NCBI GenBank assembly: GCA_963513935.1
Contig: OY740774.1
Span: 82,112,890 to 82,176,889, forward strand
DNA from: Aphrophora alni
Taxonomy: Eukaryota; Arthropoda; Insecta; Hemiptera; Aphrophoridae
Direction: 5' to 3'
DNA length: 64,000 nt
Position numbers and translations under genes: made by a program. The notes below the pieces were generated by a model. It made no database searches. It was not told the DNA's origin and worked only from the letters and a program-made list of their open reading frames with translations. Numbering within the stretch: the first letter of the stretch is position 1; every line of letters starts with the position of its first letter. Of the stretch, positions 22,250-32,420 are shown in pieces.

Positions 22250-22998
22250 TAATACATCTAAATATTGGTGATTACTTAGTGGTCATGTAATGATAATTAG
22301 CAACGAGATTTACAATTAACTTACTTATTACCTGTATTGTAGTAAATCTTGTAATTCTATGTTAGTAAATCCCATTACCTGTAGAGACACTATTAAACGA
22401 GACGGGGATGTATTGTATTGAGATTTGAGACGATGACAATTAACTACATCCTCAATATATTATGTATTGTCACTATATTGTGAAACTAGTATCGTAGCGA
22501 TTCAGCGAGGCCGTCCTTTTCGAATTCTTACTTCTACAAGGGTGCACACATAATGAGTACAGGTGTAGTATTCCCGAAATAGTTCAGCTGGGTCTACACC
22601 TTTCATCATGTATTCTTGGGTTAGATTTCTCTATAATAGTATATTTTATGTGATCACTCATTGGTCATATAATAATACTTAGCAACGAGATTTACAACTA
22701 ACTTTCCTATTACCTGTAGAGACACAATTAAATGAGAAGAATATTTACTGAATTGAGAGTTGAGATAATGACAATAAACTACATCCTCATTATATTGTGT
22801 ATTGTCACTCTATTGTGAAACTAGTATCGCAGCGATTCAACGAGGCCGTCCTTTTCGAATCCCTACTTCTTCAGGGGTGCACATATAATGAGTACGGGTG
22901 TAGTAACCCCGAAATAGTCCAGCTGGATCTACACCTTTCTTCATGTAGTCTTGGATTAGATCCCTCTCTTTTCATCTTTCTTATCAGATCTCTTCGCT
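22250..22998 (+). repeat. Dispersed repeat family C, two direct copies
   Basis: Copy 1 (22250-22632) and copy 2 (22652-22998) align almost end to end: GTGATYACT-GTGGTCAT, AGCAACGAGATTTACAA, ATTACCTGTAGAGACAC, GACGATGACAATTAACTACATCCTC, GAAACTAGTATCG, CGATTCARCGAGGCCGTCCTTTTCGAA, GGGTGCACAYATAATGAGTAC and CAGCTGGRTCTACACCTTTC. These are the best-preserved members of the family. A 67-codon ORF in copy 2 (22797-23000) is not shared intact by copy 1. A tandem insertion or segmental duplication is likely. Confidence 0.85.
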
Positions 22999-23989
22999 GA
23001 CGTTATTAAAGTATTTTCAAAGTTAGAAGTTTTTGCCCATTAGATGACTACAAGAGATAATTCTTCTTTAAATAAACAAATAAAAAATAAAATATTTTTT
23101 TAAATCTATATTAAGATGAAATTATAAGTCACTCGTAGTAAACAATAGGAATGACAATCTGACAAATTATGATTTCTTAAAATCCATTAGTTTGATTCAA
23201 TTCATAACCAGTTTCTAAAGGGTGTTGTCTACTTTTTAAAACAATCACAAAATTTGAAGGGTCGTGTGCTATATACAACACCTTAAACATAAAAATATCA
23301 TAACTATTTTAGTGTAATTGAAATTAAAATAAATTGAACCACTTAAATTAAAAAAAAAACTATTTTTCACTCTCTTGAAAACATTGCGATTTGCGCTTCA
23401 ATAAACGACACCTAAAACGATTGTAGTGTATTATTGGACGAACTTCTCCACCGATTTCAATGAAACGTAAATGAAAAGATAAATTATATAAGACGTTTTA
23501 TTTATACTCAAAATAAGTTATTCATTTTGTAAACAAGCAACATAGAAACGAGGGAAAACAGGAGAACTCAAAGCATTACAGATAAATTGTTTAAGCTAGA
23601 GAAATAATTTTATATTATAACTTTGTGTTTAAACTTTTCCTAAGGGATTTAACTGCGGGATAATTTATTCTCGTAAGTTGGCAGCTAAATTGCGTTTTTA
23701 TCAATATACCGGATTCTTTTAACTTTCCTAAATATCTTCAAATCAGTGATGCCAATCTATTCAGATTCATTCAACCAACGCAATTATTGACTGAACATCT
23801 TTATCTCATTAAAAGATAAATACAAAATATACATCACCAAATAAAAGAAAACAACTTTCCACAATAAATACTGTATTGACTAAGTCAACATCTTCAATTG
23901 TTACATGTACATTTTATGTCTAATAAATATCCATCACATCGAGACAAACTGACAATTAATAGAAAGCATTTCTTCTTTGTTGGTTTTAA
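22999..23989. other. Unannotated AT-rich sequence
   Basis: About 1 kb without a recognised feature. Confidence 0.45.
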
Positions 23990-24250
23990 ATCTCGTACAA
24001 AAATTGTTAATTATTAATATCATTAATTCCATCGTGGCTATATTTAACAAACATTTATAACCTAGCTAATAAATTACGTTTCTGTACCACTCCCACCCCA
24101 CCACACCAACTGTAGTTTCCTCTGCCCCATTAACTTTATTAACTCCACGACCCCGACACATGCCAATGTCTTATTTATATAGCACTGGAAGATCTAATGA
24201 AAATAAATGTAAGCACTCATGTTCAAAACAGCAACGGTTTGTCAAAAAGA
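23990..24250 (+). repeat. Composite repeat M, M2 module
   Basis: Carries the M2 landmarks ATTGTTAATTATTAAT, GTGGCTATATTTAACAA, CCCCACCACACCAACTGTAGTTTCCTCTGCCCCATTAACTTTATTAAC, ACATGCCAATGTCTTATTTAT and AGCACTGGAAGATCTAATGAAA. The same block recurs near 31230, 35640, 44200, 44830, 45480, 52250 and 53020, and inverted near 42520. Confidence 0.75.
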
Positions 24251-24559
24251 AGGGAGCGAACAAATAAATATTGTATAGTTTATTTTGAATGTGAAAAAAT
24301 ACACAATTTTATTATTTTTAATGCATGTAAGTTAGATCACGTTAAAACCCACTAGTTACAGTTACTTTGGACCAAAATATTTTCATCACGTGAATTTCTT
24401 TCTCACCCAACTACTTCTTTTCAACTACTGTGTTATATATTTGTTGTCTTTACACTACATGAGAAAATAATTTATTGATACCATCATGGTACTTACCCAG
24501 CTCTATCATGTAATGAAAGTAGAACCTCTTAATCCTTAATTTTCGTTTCTTACACCCTG
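24251..24559. other. Unannotated AT-rich sequence
   Basis: No recognised feature. Confidence 0.5.
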
Positions 24560-24960
24560 TAGGAAATCTTAAATAGTATTGGAAGATCAAGGATATATAT
24601 TGTACATAGTTTAGAATAAGTGTTTTTAAAATAAAAGTTTTCTTATTATCGTAATTGTGTATACAGTATCACTAATTTCTTAACGAACTTTGTAGGTTTT
24701 TATATATAGGTAGTCTCCACTCGCCTCGCTCGTGTCAGTGTCTAGGGTCTGTTGAGTCTCGGAGATGTATAAATGTTAAGGAGCCTCGACTAGCCAAGGT
24801 CACGTCGGTGACTAGGTCCTGTCTGCCTGACCCTGGTAACTTACCAATATCACATTTACTTTTCATAAAAATTACGTTTCTTACTATAGCTCCGCTATTT
24901 GCCATCTTAGGAGGTGGGTTTAAGTACCATTAGACGCAGAAGTAAAATCTGATCACATGG
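24560..24960 (+). repeat. Dispersed repeat family D, copy 1
   Basis: Collinear with 46905-47290: AGATCAAGG-ATATAT, a GTAATATCACT-type segment, CTCCACTCGCCTCGCTCGTGTCAGT, GGAGCCTCGACTAGCC...GTCGGTGAC, CCAATATCACA and GGTTTAAGTACCATTAGACGCA. The GC-rich CTCG-motif centre is itself an imperfect ~80-bp duplication. No coding signal. Confidence 0.6.
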
Positions 24961-25462
24961 ACAAAAAACTGTTTAAAATGGCAGTCATTTTGAAAATTTT
25001 AATTCGATTTCCAAATTTCAATGGGTTCTTTATAATCACACTATAATAAATCCTATGTTCCTATCTTAATTTTTGTGCCCATTATCATGCTTTGGTACAA
25101 CGATAAAACGAAAACAAAGAGAATGACTGAGTAAAAAGTTGAATATCGATAAGAATAATTCATCGAGTTCAAATGAATAAATGAGCTAGCCAATCATTGG
25201 TTCAATATTATCACGCATATTTAAACATTTGTCAAGATAAAATATTATGTAAACGATTAAACTTAAAACAAGTCAACAATGTAAGATCTGCCACGGGTTA
25301 TTTGTATTGGTATTTCATACAGTATAAATTTTACAACATAACATGTTTTATATATAAAACTAAGTGCCAATATAAGTTAATTTACGAATACAATGTTTCT
25401 AAACCTTCAAACTAGATCGATCTCAATGATTATGACAATTATGTGATATTAAAATAATTGCC
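24961..25462. other. Unannotated AT-rich sequence
   Basis: No recognised feature. The ORF at 25197-25415 has no motif. Confidence 0.45.
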
Positions 25463-25610
25463 AACAATTAATCGGATTTCACCTGAAGGAGCTATCGTGG
25501 TCCTAAGCAACCTTCGGTTGTAAATCCTTTTGCCGATTGCCGAAGATTACGGCAGTCTCTCCGCCTAGGTGCAATCCGTCCTTTGACCGATTGATCTTGT
25601 TTCGCTTTCA
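25463..25610. other. GC-rich structured patch
   Basis: AATCGGATTTCACCTGAAGGAG (about 25470-25491) is an imperfect inverse of CTCCGCCTAGGTGCAATCCG (about 25559-25578). Inside are smaller hairpins (AACCTTCGGTT; GCCGATTGCCGAAGATTACGGC). The patch stands out from its AT-rich flanks. It may be a small RNA-like or transposon terminus structure, but no family was recognised. Confidence 0.35.
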
Positions 25611-25839
25611 GCCTACAAACGAGTCATTTGTGAACGATGGTTGGAATCTAAACTTTAATGTTCTGTCATATTGATTTTTTCTTTCATTTTGGTTGTTATT
25701 GTAGAGTATTATTAGTACATTTCTACTACTACATCAAGCATAATCCTAAATCCTAACAACATGCATGATCAATTTAAAGTTTCTACTGTGAAGTCTTCTC
25801 TACAGTATCGTCTTATAGTGCAGATCATTATAATGAAAA
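25611..25839. other. Unannotated AT-rich sequence
   Basis: No recognised feature. Confidence 0.5.
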
Positions 25840-26165
25840 AGAGGAAAATTTTAAATCCCTTTAAAATATTAAAAAAAGTTAGACAGATATGAACTCAAAA
25901 ACTAATGATTTTGTTCTAAAACCTTCCTCAGCCGTTTCTTAATTAAACCTCTATAACGAAGCTTCTGCCATGATCATTTTCTGTTAAATAATGCAATAAT
26001 TAAAGCAAAACTTGAGAATTTTAATGAGGATAATTGTAAATGTTCCTTCTCTGAATTTCCTCAATTATGTGTTTCAGTGATGCGTGAAAATGTAAAAGAG
26101 AAGGTTGTAATGGTGTTTCTAATCTCTGAAACCAGGTGAAATACTTGAATCAAGGTTATATAAAA
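25840..26165 (+). repeat. Composite repeat M, M3 module
   Basis: Contains M3 landmarks: AAACTAATGATTTTGTTCTAAAACCTTCCTCAGCCGTTTCTTAATTAAACC, TTCTGTTAAATAATG, AATTTTAATGAGGATAATTGTAAATGTTCCTTCTC and a GTTTCAGTGATGCGTGAAAATG segment. The same order is seen at 31500-31900, 36050-36490 and in the 44-45 kb array. Confidence 0.65.
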
Positions 26166-26189
26166 GTATTTTAAACTTTAAAGAATCAT

Positions 26190-26325
26190 GCCTCAGTGGC
26201 TCATTCATAGTGAATACTAGTGCGACAGTGGATGTGACCTAGCTGGATATAAAAGTTTTTTTATGTAGTTTTGGGTTATAACCCTCCCTTTTATATTTCG
26301 TAAAGGTGTCTCTTGATCTCGACGC
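26190..26325 (+). repeat. Dispersed repeat family C, degraded 3' part
   Basis: ATAGTGAATACTAGTGCGACAG, TGTGACCTAGCTGGATATAAAAG, TTATGTAGTTTTGGGTTATAACCCTCCC and TCTCTTGATCTCGACGCTA follow the order of the family C 3' half at 22870-23000. Confidence 0.5.
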
Positions 26326-26383
26326 TATATTATACTTCTTTTTTTCTTTTTTAAATGACCACTTAATAAAACTTTTTACTGGA

Positions 26384-26889
26384 CAAAATCCTCCAAACAC
26401 GAAAAATGGTGGAAAGTTATGTTTAGGAGATACTTCAATGGGGAAAAAATCGAATACTCCAGCTTAGCCATGGGTCCCCGAGAGGGGTTAAAAGATGGGG
26501 GAAAACTGTTTTTAGTCAATATCTCAAAACAAAGTTAAATACAAAAGTGTAACTGACTAAATTTCCTATCAAAATATTCATTACTATTTTTATTCATCAG
26601 ATGTACTGTGATAGAATTATGAGCGCTCAAAGTTGGGACCTTTTTTACAATTGTTCATATAATCCATTTTTCCGGGAAAAAAATTGCTTTTTTTTAGTTT
26701 AGGGCATTTTTTGTATAGCAAAAAGTATTAAACATGGGTATGTAAGTGTTTGTACACGTAATACTAAGTATTCGGATATAAAATTTTGCACGTATATTTT
26801 TATGCACGACAACTACACTTTTGTACGTAAACGTTTTAGTTGTATAGGTATGTACACACACATATATGTGCAAATATATGTAAAAATAT

Positions 26890-26947
<58 letters not shown>

Positions 26948-27465
26948 CTTGACTAAATCCAAAAATGCACATCTATATGCATGGATTAGTCATTATATAA
27001 ATATAAATGTGCAAAATATATAACTGCAAGTTTTGTTTGTAGTGTGTAGTGTGTGTGTATACGTGTGCATAAATATATACATGCAAAAATTTATATCCAA
27101 ATACTTGGTATTAGGTGTACAAACACTCACAGAACCGTAATTATCGCTTTTTACTATACGAAAATCGGCATAAACTTGTAAAAATGACATACGAACAATT
27201 GCAAATAAGTCTCAATATTGAGTGCTCATATCTCTGTCACAGTGAATCTGGCGAAAAAGTTACTAAGGACCATTTTGATGGAAAATTTAGTCAGCTATAA
27301 CTTTTTACAACTATTTACAAAAACCGTTTTGCTCCACCTTTTAAGCCTCCCCCCCCGGGACCCAGCGGTGAGCTGGTGTGTCCAATTTCCCCCTCACCAT
27401 TGAATTAACCACAAAATTAACCCCTACCTTTTCACCAAATTTGGTGTCTAGAGGATTTTTGTTCT
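26384..27465. mobile_element. 1.08-kb imperfect palindrome with an (AT)n centre
   Basis: Left arm 26384-26893 is a diverged inverse of 26943-27465. Matching landmarks include AAAATCCTC (left) against GAGGATTTTT (right), GGGTCCCCGAGAGGGG against CCCCCCCCGGGACCCA, AACTGACTAAATTTCCTATCAAAAT against ATTTTGATGGAAAATTTAGTCAG, and CTAAGTATTCGGATATAAAATTTTGCA against TGCAAAAATTTATATCCAAATACTTGG. The arms meet at a pure (AT)n tract. ORFs on both strands here are by-products of the symmetry. It has no coding capacity and is probably a foldback transposon whose centre expanded by replication slippage. Confidence 0.8.
26894..26942. repeat. (AT)n microsatellite, palindrome centre
   Basis: About 24 uninterrupted AT dinucleotides at the symmetry point of the surrounding palindrome. 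Confidence 0.95.
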
Positions 27466-27864
27466 GATTTTCACAAAATCTGCTTTTACTCCGTGGTCAT
27501 CTAGAGGTTTTCGCCTTCAAACAACGAAGGAAAAAATAGTAAAACTATCATCATGTATTTGGCCAAGTAAGACGTTTCTGTCATTAACTTTTCTTCCATT
27601 TATTCATCAGACGTACCTTCATCGCAGTTAGTACTGAAGAATTCAACAGTCGCCCTTCCGCTATCCTTTGAATATATCTCGACCAGTTATCCTGATAGTT
27701 GTATAATGTAATCTACTATTGGTTATTCTCTTAATTTTTCAGCTTAATCTTTATTTATTTTTTTATTACAAATTATATTGAATGTAACAGCAGATATATC
27801 GTCGTGAAACTTTATATTTTAGGATTAAATAATGCACTAAAATACTAAAGGTTGAAAAATTTAA
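27466..27864. other. Unannotated AT-rich sequence
   Basis: Flank between the palindrome and the Helitron. No other feature recognised. Confidence 0.5.
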
Positions 27865-29673
27865 TCACTATATATATAAACGGCTTTGTCCTGACTGACT
27901 GACTGAATGACTGACAGAGAATCAACGTAGAGCAAAAACCAACAAAGATATTGATACCAAAATTTAAAGGCATATTTGTATGAGGTCATAGACGCTCACT
28001 AAGAAAGGATTTTGCGAAATTTTAATTTTAAAGGGTATTAAATACAAAAAGAAAAAAAAAGTCAATTTCATTCATTTAATTTTAAACGTCAACATACACG
28101 CGCCTAGCGGCAAAAAGATAAGACTCGAATCAAAACAAATTCTAAATCTAATATTTTCCGACCCAATTATAACTAATCCAGAAAATTGTCAATCTAAAAC
28201 AAATCAAAACCTATATTAAAATTGCGCCTATGAATTTGATTAATCCATAAAAAATAACAACACACAGTTAAAGACAAGAAAACTTAAATAATTTGTTTTT
28301 ATCTAGACGTGAAAGGTCAACTTGGAAAATAACCGAATTGAAAATATAACTCCGATCTTTCGCCGATTATAAAAATACAGAAGACCTAGAGACAAAATGA
28401 GATATACAAAAATACGAAGTAGATATTTCTAAATATAAAACATCACCTGAGTTCATATAAATATTTAATAACAAAGACATAATCTGTGGAAATATGAACG
28501 AAAATCTGGAATTAAGATGGCGACCATTAGAAGCAAGACGTTAGTATAAAATACACGCCCACAGAAGTTTGTGATTGGAGAAGAATATCACGGGACTTTC
28601 TTCGCCGATATGAATAGAAATTGTATATATAAATAATAACTTTTTTAAAACAGGTTATTGTACACAATGTTATTTTCTCGGGAATATTAATTAGGACAGA
28701 GATTTTGTATTGTTATCAATAAAAGAGGCAATTTTCAATTATTTATAAAATATATCATTTACCATAATTATATAAATAGGCCTACTATTAAATTCTAATA
28801 TGTCTTTTTTTTTTAATTAGGGCCTAGATTGTAACATATTGTTTTCTTAATTTTAAATATCTTAACGCAAGCTTTTATTGGTTTGTGTGTGTTGAAACAT
28901 GTGTTGGTTCAATCTAGGCCTAACTTAAAAATATTATTTGTACTAGCTGGACATCCGAATCAACTGTTTCATCAGTTATTTTATTAAATTGGCTGCTATG
29001 GTAATGAATGCAAATAATAGGTACATTCAAGAAATATGTATTGGTTCATCTTTCTAGGCCTAACCTAAAATTATATTTAATTTATTTTACCTACCTTAAT
29101 GGCAACATACACATATAATTTATGTTGTTGTGCACATCTTTGGCATAGTACGTTTCTATTGATATTTATAAATTTCATCTTTCAATAGTAATTTTTTAGT
29201 TTTTCATAATGTTGTTTATTTATTGATACTACAGCTGCTAGACGCTTGGTTCAATGCCCAACGATTCTTTACGATTTTCAAAATAAATTTACAAATAGCC
29301 TATGGAATATAAAAAATGTTTTTATCAAAATGAATCCTACTCTATGTTACTCTGGGATTGTGTAGCTTTTTTATTTAAAAAAATGTTTTAATTGGTTTAG
29401 TAGTTCCAGAGATTAACCCCCTACATACAACAAAGAAATAAATTTTAAGTCTTTATAATATTAGTATGGATATAAATACAAAACCAATTGATATATTATA
29501 TATATTTTTATTATTATTATTATGACATAAAAATAAGTAATAGATACAATTTTTAATTTTTTTTGGAAATAAAATTTTCTTTAATATAGTTAGTTATTAT
29601 TTTTTTTTATGTCTTTTATTTATTTTCCATTTAACCAGATGAGCCACAGCAACGCGTGGCCGGGTACAGCTAG
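27865..29673 (+). mobile_element. Non-autonomous Helitron, complete ends
   Basis: The 5' end starts with TC (27865) and continues CACTATATATATAAACGGCTTTGTCCTGACTGACTGACTGA, a 5' signature seen in many insect Helitrons. The 3' end carries a GC-rich hairpin, GCCAC...GTGGC (about 29643-29660), followed by CGGGTACAG and the terminal CTAG (29670-29673). The element sits between A (27864) and T (29674), the AT host dinucleotide Helitrons use, and makes no target duplication. The interior (about 1.8 kb) has no Rep/helicase ORF, so it depends on an autonomous relative. Two short similar segments near 28895-28950 and 29040-29075 (TCTAGGCCTAAC...) lie within it. No captured host exon was recognised. 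Confidence 0.8.
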
Positions 29674-29679
29674 TAACTT

Positions 29680-29770
29680 ATAAATGAGTTACAATTGTTT
29701 CGCATTGCGGCATTTTCGGGCAACCGTTCCTCGAAGATGGCGCAAGGCGAAACAATTGCAGCTCATTTAT
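29680..29770. ncRNA. 91-nt microRNA-like hairpin
   Basis: The whole segment folds on itself around a 3-nt loop (29724-29726), pairing 29680 with 29770 and so on inward. By eye only four positions in the ~44-bp stem are mismatched (29691, 29704, 29710, 29721 with their partners) and three are G-T type. Length and stem regularity are like a microRNA precursor or a very small MITE. It begins 6 bp beyond the Helitron's CTAG end. The hairpin is certain; the RNA role is not, and no transcription evidence is available. Because it is a hairpin, either strand could be the source. Confidence 0.45.
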
Positions 29771-29999
29771 ATTATTAAATTTTTGAACCTTTAGTTTTAG
29801 TGTTTTTATCCTATTATTACAAATTGTCTTTCTTTTCCTTCTTTATTAGATTTAAAAAGAGGACTAATTAATAAAATCAAGTCTTTGGCGATATGTCATC
29901 AGTATTTTTTGTACAGTCATGAAAGGCTGCATTAGATTAGGTTAGGTTTAGTTAGGTTAGGCTGGTTAGGCTGGCCAACTCTTGTAGCAGTTTTCTTCA
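29771..29999. other. Spacer with a short TTAGG-like tract
   Basis: A brief degenerate GGTTAGG run lies at about 29935-29975. Otherwise nothing was recognised. Confidence 0.5.
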
Positions 30000-30345
30000 A
30001 CTACATTTGAATACACCTAAATTACATTAAATGATATCCTAATACAGTTATTAAGGAGTCAACTTAACCTATACCTTCGGGTATTAACCCCCATCCCTAG
30101 CTTTACTCAACCCCTTAATCACCCAAGCAACTTAATTCCCTCAGAGACACCGGCTATGGTAATTAAGGCAATTTACTGTTTCTGTAGGAAATTTCTCAAG
30201 TATATTTTTTGTAAACTAATTAAAAAGAGAATATTCCATTAGGTTCATTTCTCTATCCCGTGTTTGAATTAAGATTTAAATTGTATGAACAAAGAAATTT
30301 TAATTAATTTTTCTCTTAAATGTTGTTGTAATATTTATTTAATAA
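30000..30345 (+). repeat. Composite repeat M, M1 module
   Basis: Landmarks: TTTGAATACACCTAAATTACATTAAAT, CAACTTAACCTATACC, CCCCATCCCTAGCTTTAC, TTAATCACCCAAGCAACTTAATT, CAGAGACACCGGCTATGGTAATTAAGGCAATTTA, AATTTCTCAAGT and CTAATTAAAAAGA. Equivalent blocks occur at 30420-30770, 35010-35350, 38290-38610, and inverted at 41085-41345 and 43010-43325. Confidence 0.8.
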
Positions 30346-30419
30346 CTTATAAGCAAAGAGGACTTTAAAAGTAAACGTTTGAGTTGGACAGTGAGATTTG
30401 GACCTTTTTCCACGTGACG

Positions 30420-31900
30420 TGTTTTGTTATTAGATTTGAATACACATAAAATACATTAAATGGTATTCAAACAATGATATATATATTTACTTGACCCATT
30501 CTTAAGAGTTCCTACCCCTATCCCTTGCCTTACATTTATTTAATCAACCAATTAACTAAATTCACTCAGAAACACCGGCTAAGGTAATTATGGAAATTTA
30601 AAATACTCTTCGTGTATTAAATTTGTCAAGTTTACATTTTGTGATCTAATTAAAAATACAAAGTTCTGCGAGTTTCTTTTCGCAATCTTTCGTTTTATAA
30701 TTAAATTTATTAATATTAACAAACGCTTTTGTGATGTTTTTAACGTGTTCAGCACCCTAAAAAACATTTAAAATGACACCTCACATGCCTATAAGCATTG
30801 CATTTATTATTTTTCAAAAATTATCAGAGATGGCGTCCATTTTCCAAAATGGCCGCCCTCAAAGACCATCACCCAACTTTTTTTTGATCACTACACTACT
30901 ACCAACAATATCCAACTGAGTGATACTCTGGTAAATGAATGACATACAGAAGTATTCACAGCAAGTGTTCTATAGAGGCAATAATTTTAATTAATTGTGC
31001 TCATGAAAATCTTTTTTTCAAAAACGTAAATGCAAGTTGAGAGTAGTTTGATTTGATAAGTAGGTGTAAAATGGACTCCAGTAAGATTTGTGTTAATTGT
31101 TTTAAACATCGTAAAATTTTTCTATGTTTAGTGACTTCTCTCAAAAAATGTTTTTAATAAATAAAAATTGATATATTGAAACTAACTAATCATTCTTTGA
31201 AGATTTCAAGTATCATATTCGACGGTATATTTAATTATTAATGTCATCAAATTTTCCATCAAAATACTTTGTTGGTATTGTGAGGTCCCCCACCCGCCAT
31301 AACTGTAGATTCCTCTGCTCCATTATCTTTATTAACCCCACGACCTCAACACATATCAATGCACTACTGAGAGATCAAATGAAACCCTGTGTTAATCAGA
31401 CATGTACAAAACTGAACTTTAATTATCCGAAAGAAAACGTATGTATTTTTAAAATTATATGTCGTATAAAGGTTCTACATGCAACATAAATTTAAAATCT
31501 AATCATCATAGGGTGTTGTATAAATTCAGCCGTACAGACAGACACTTGAGGCGAAAATAAAAGAATTTCATAATCTCATACAAATATGAAATATGTTTTG
31601 TAAAATTCCACTCAAAACTAATGATTTTGGTCTAAACATCTTTTAAATATTTCTTAATTAAATCTTTATAAGGAAAACACAAGGATATAATTTTCCATTT
31701 AATAAAAATAATAATAGAAGGAAGAATTGTAAATTTTCCTCCTCAACTTCACTCCATTTATGTCTGTTAATGAATTATTTAAATGTAGAAAGGGACATGT
31801 TGAAGTGTAGGGTTTTAAAGTCTTTAAACCCTTCTGAAACTATTACTCTAAGATTAGGTTAGATTATAAAAAAGTATTTCAGTTTCTTTAAATATCAGAC
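30420..31900 (+). repeat. Composite repeat M, collinear M1-M2-M3 copy
   Basis: M1 occupies about 30420-30770, M2 about 31225-31420 and M3 about 31490-31900, in the same order as in 35010-36600. About 30770-30960 holds extra sequence with an AAAATGGCCGCC motif that the 35-kb copy lacks, probably a secondary insertion. The short ORF at 31241-31489 lies in M2 and is not conserved in the other copies. No transposase, RT or terminal repeats were found, so the element type is unknown. Confidence 0.75.
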
Positions 31901-31984
31901 ATAGATATTAAGTATTCGGGTTAATAATGAATGATACTAATAAAAAGTCACTTTTGGGTTACTGGAATCTGAAACAAATTTATA

Positions 31985-32420
31985 TTCAGGTACTGCCATA
32001 AGCTGATGATATTGTTTTTCCGGATATAAGGTCAAATTTTAGAAATTGGTAGAAAATTGGAATACAGTTTGAAATCAATAAAAATTAAAGTTATAGATTT
32101 GTGAACTGAGGCAAACCTTAGGAACCTTAGGCAAATGGGCGTTAAGGAATAGTAGATCAGCGACGAAAACCAAGTCTGAGTTTATTTGTAACCATATTCC
32201 AATTAAAATGAAAAAATAAAAAAGATATAACAAAAACAAGTAGAAAATGTGTCAGATAAGCAATAATATGCAGGAAATATATGGTTTTAAAAGTAAACAG
32301 CATCATATAAAATTATTTATTTATTTAGCCGCACTTATGAGGTGACCAATAACCAAACCGACTGAAAGTGATAATACTGCAGGAGAAAGACAATAATTGT
32401 TACGAACGAAAATAAGAGTG
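31985..32420 (+). pseudogene. Degraded LINE reverse-transcriptase fragment
   Basis: In one plus-strand frame around 31993-32090 the translation reads (stop)ADDIVF, then ...W(stop)KIGIQFEINKN. This is the spacing of the RT palm motif, where the first position of YADD is now a stop codon, followed by the conserved 'GL-IN--KT' type motif. Further stops interrupt the frame and the flanks are not clearly RT. It is a relic of a non-LTR retrotransposon, weaker than the two at 38.8-40.6 kb. Confidence 0.45.

Noticed and set aside
22797..23000. 67-codon ORF shared with 11483-11671 as a conserved small protein
   Set aside because: Similarity is explained by repeat C. The frame is broken in the neighbouring copy at 22500-22632, so coding conservation is not supported.
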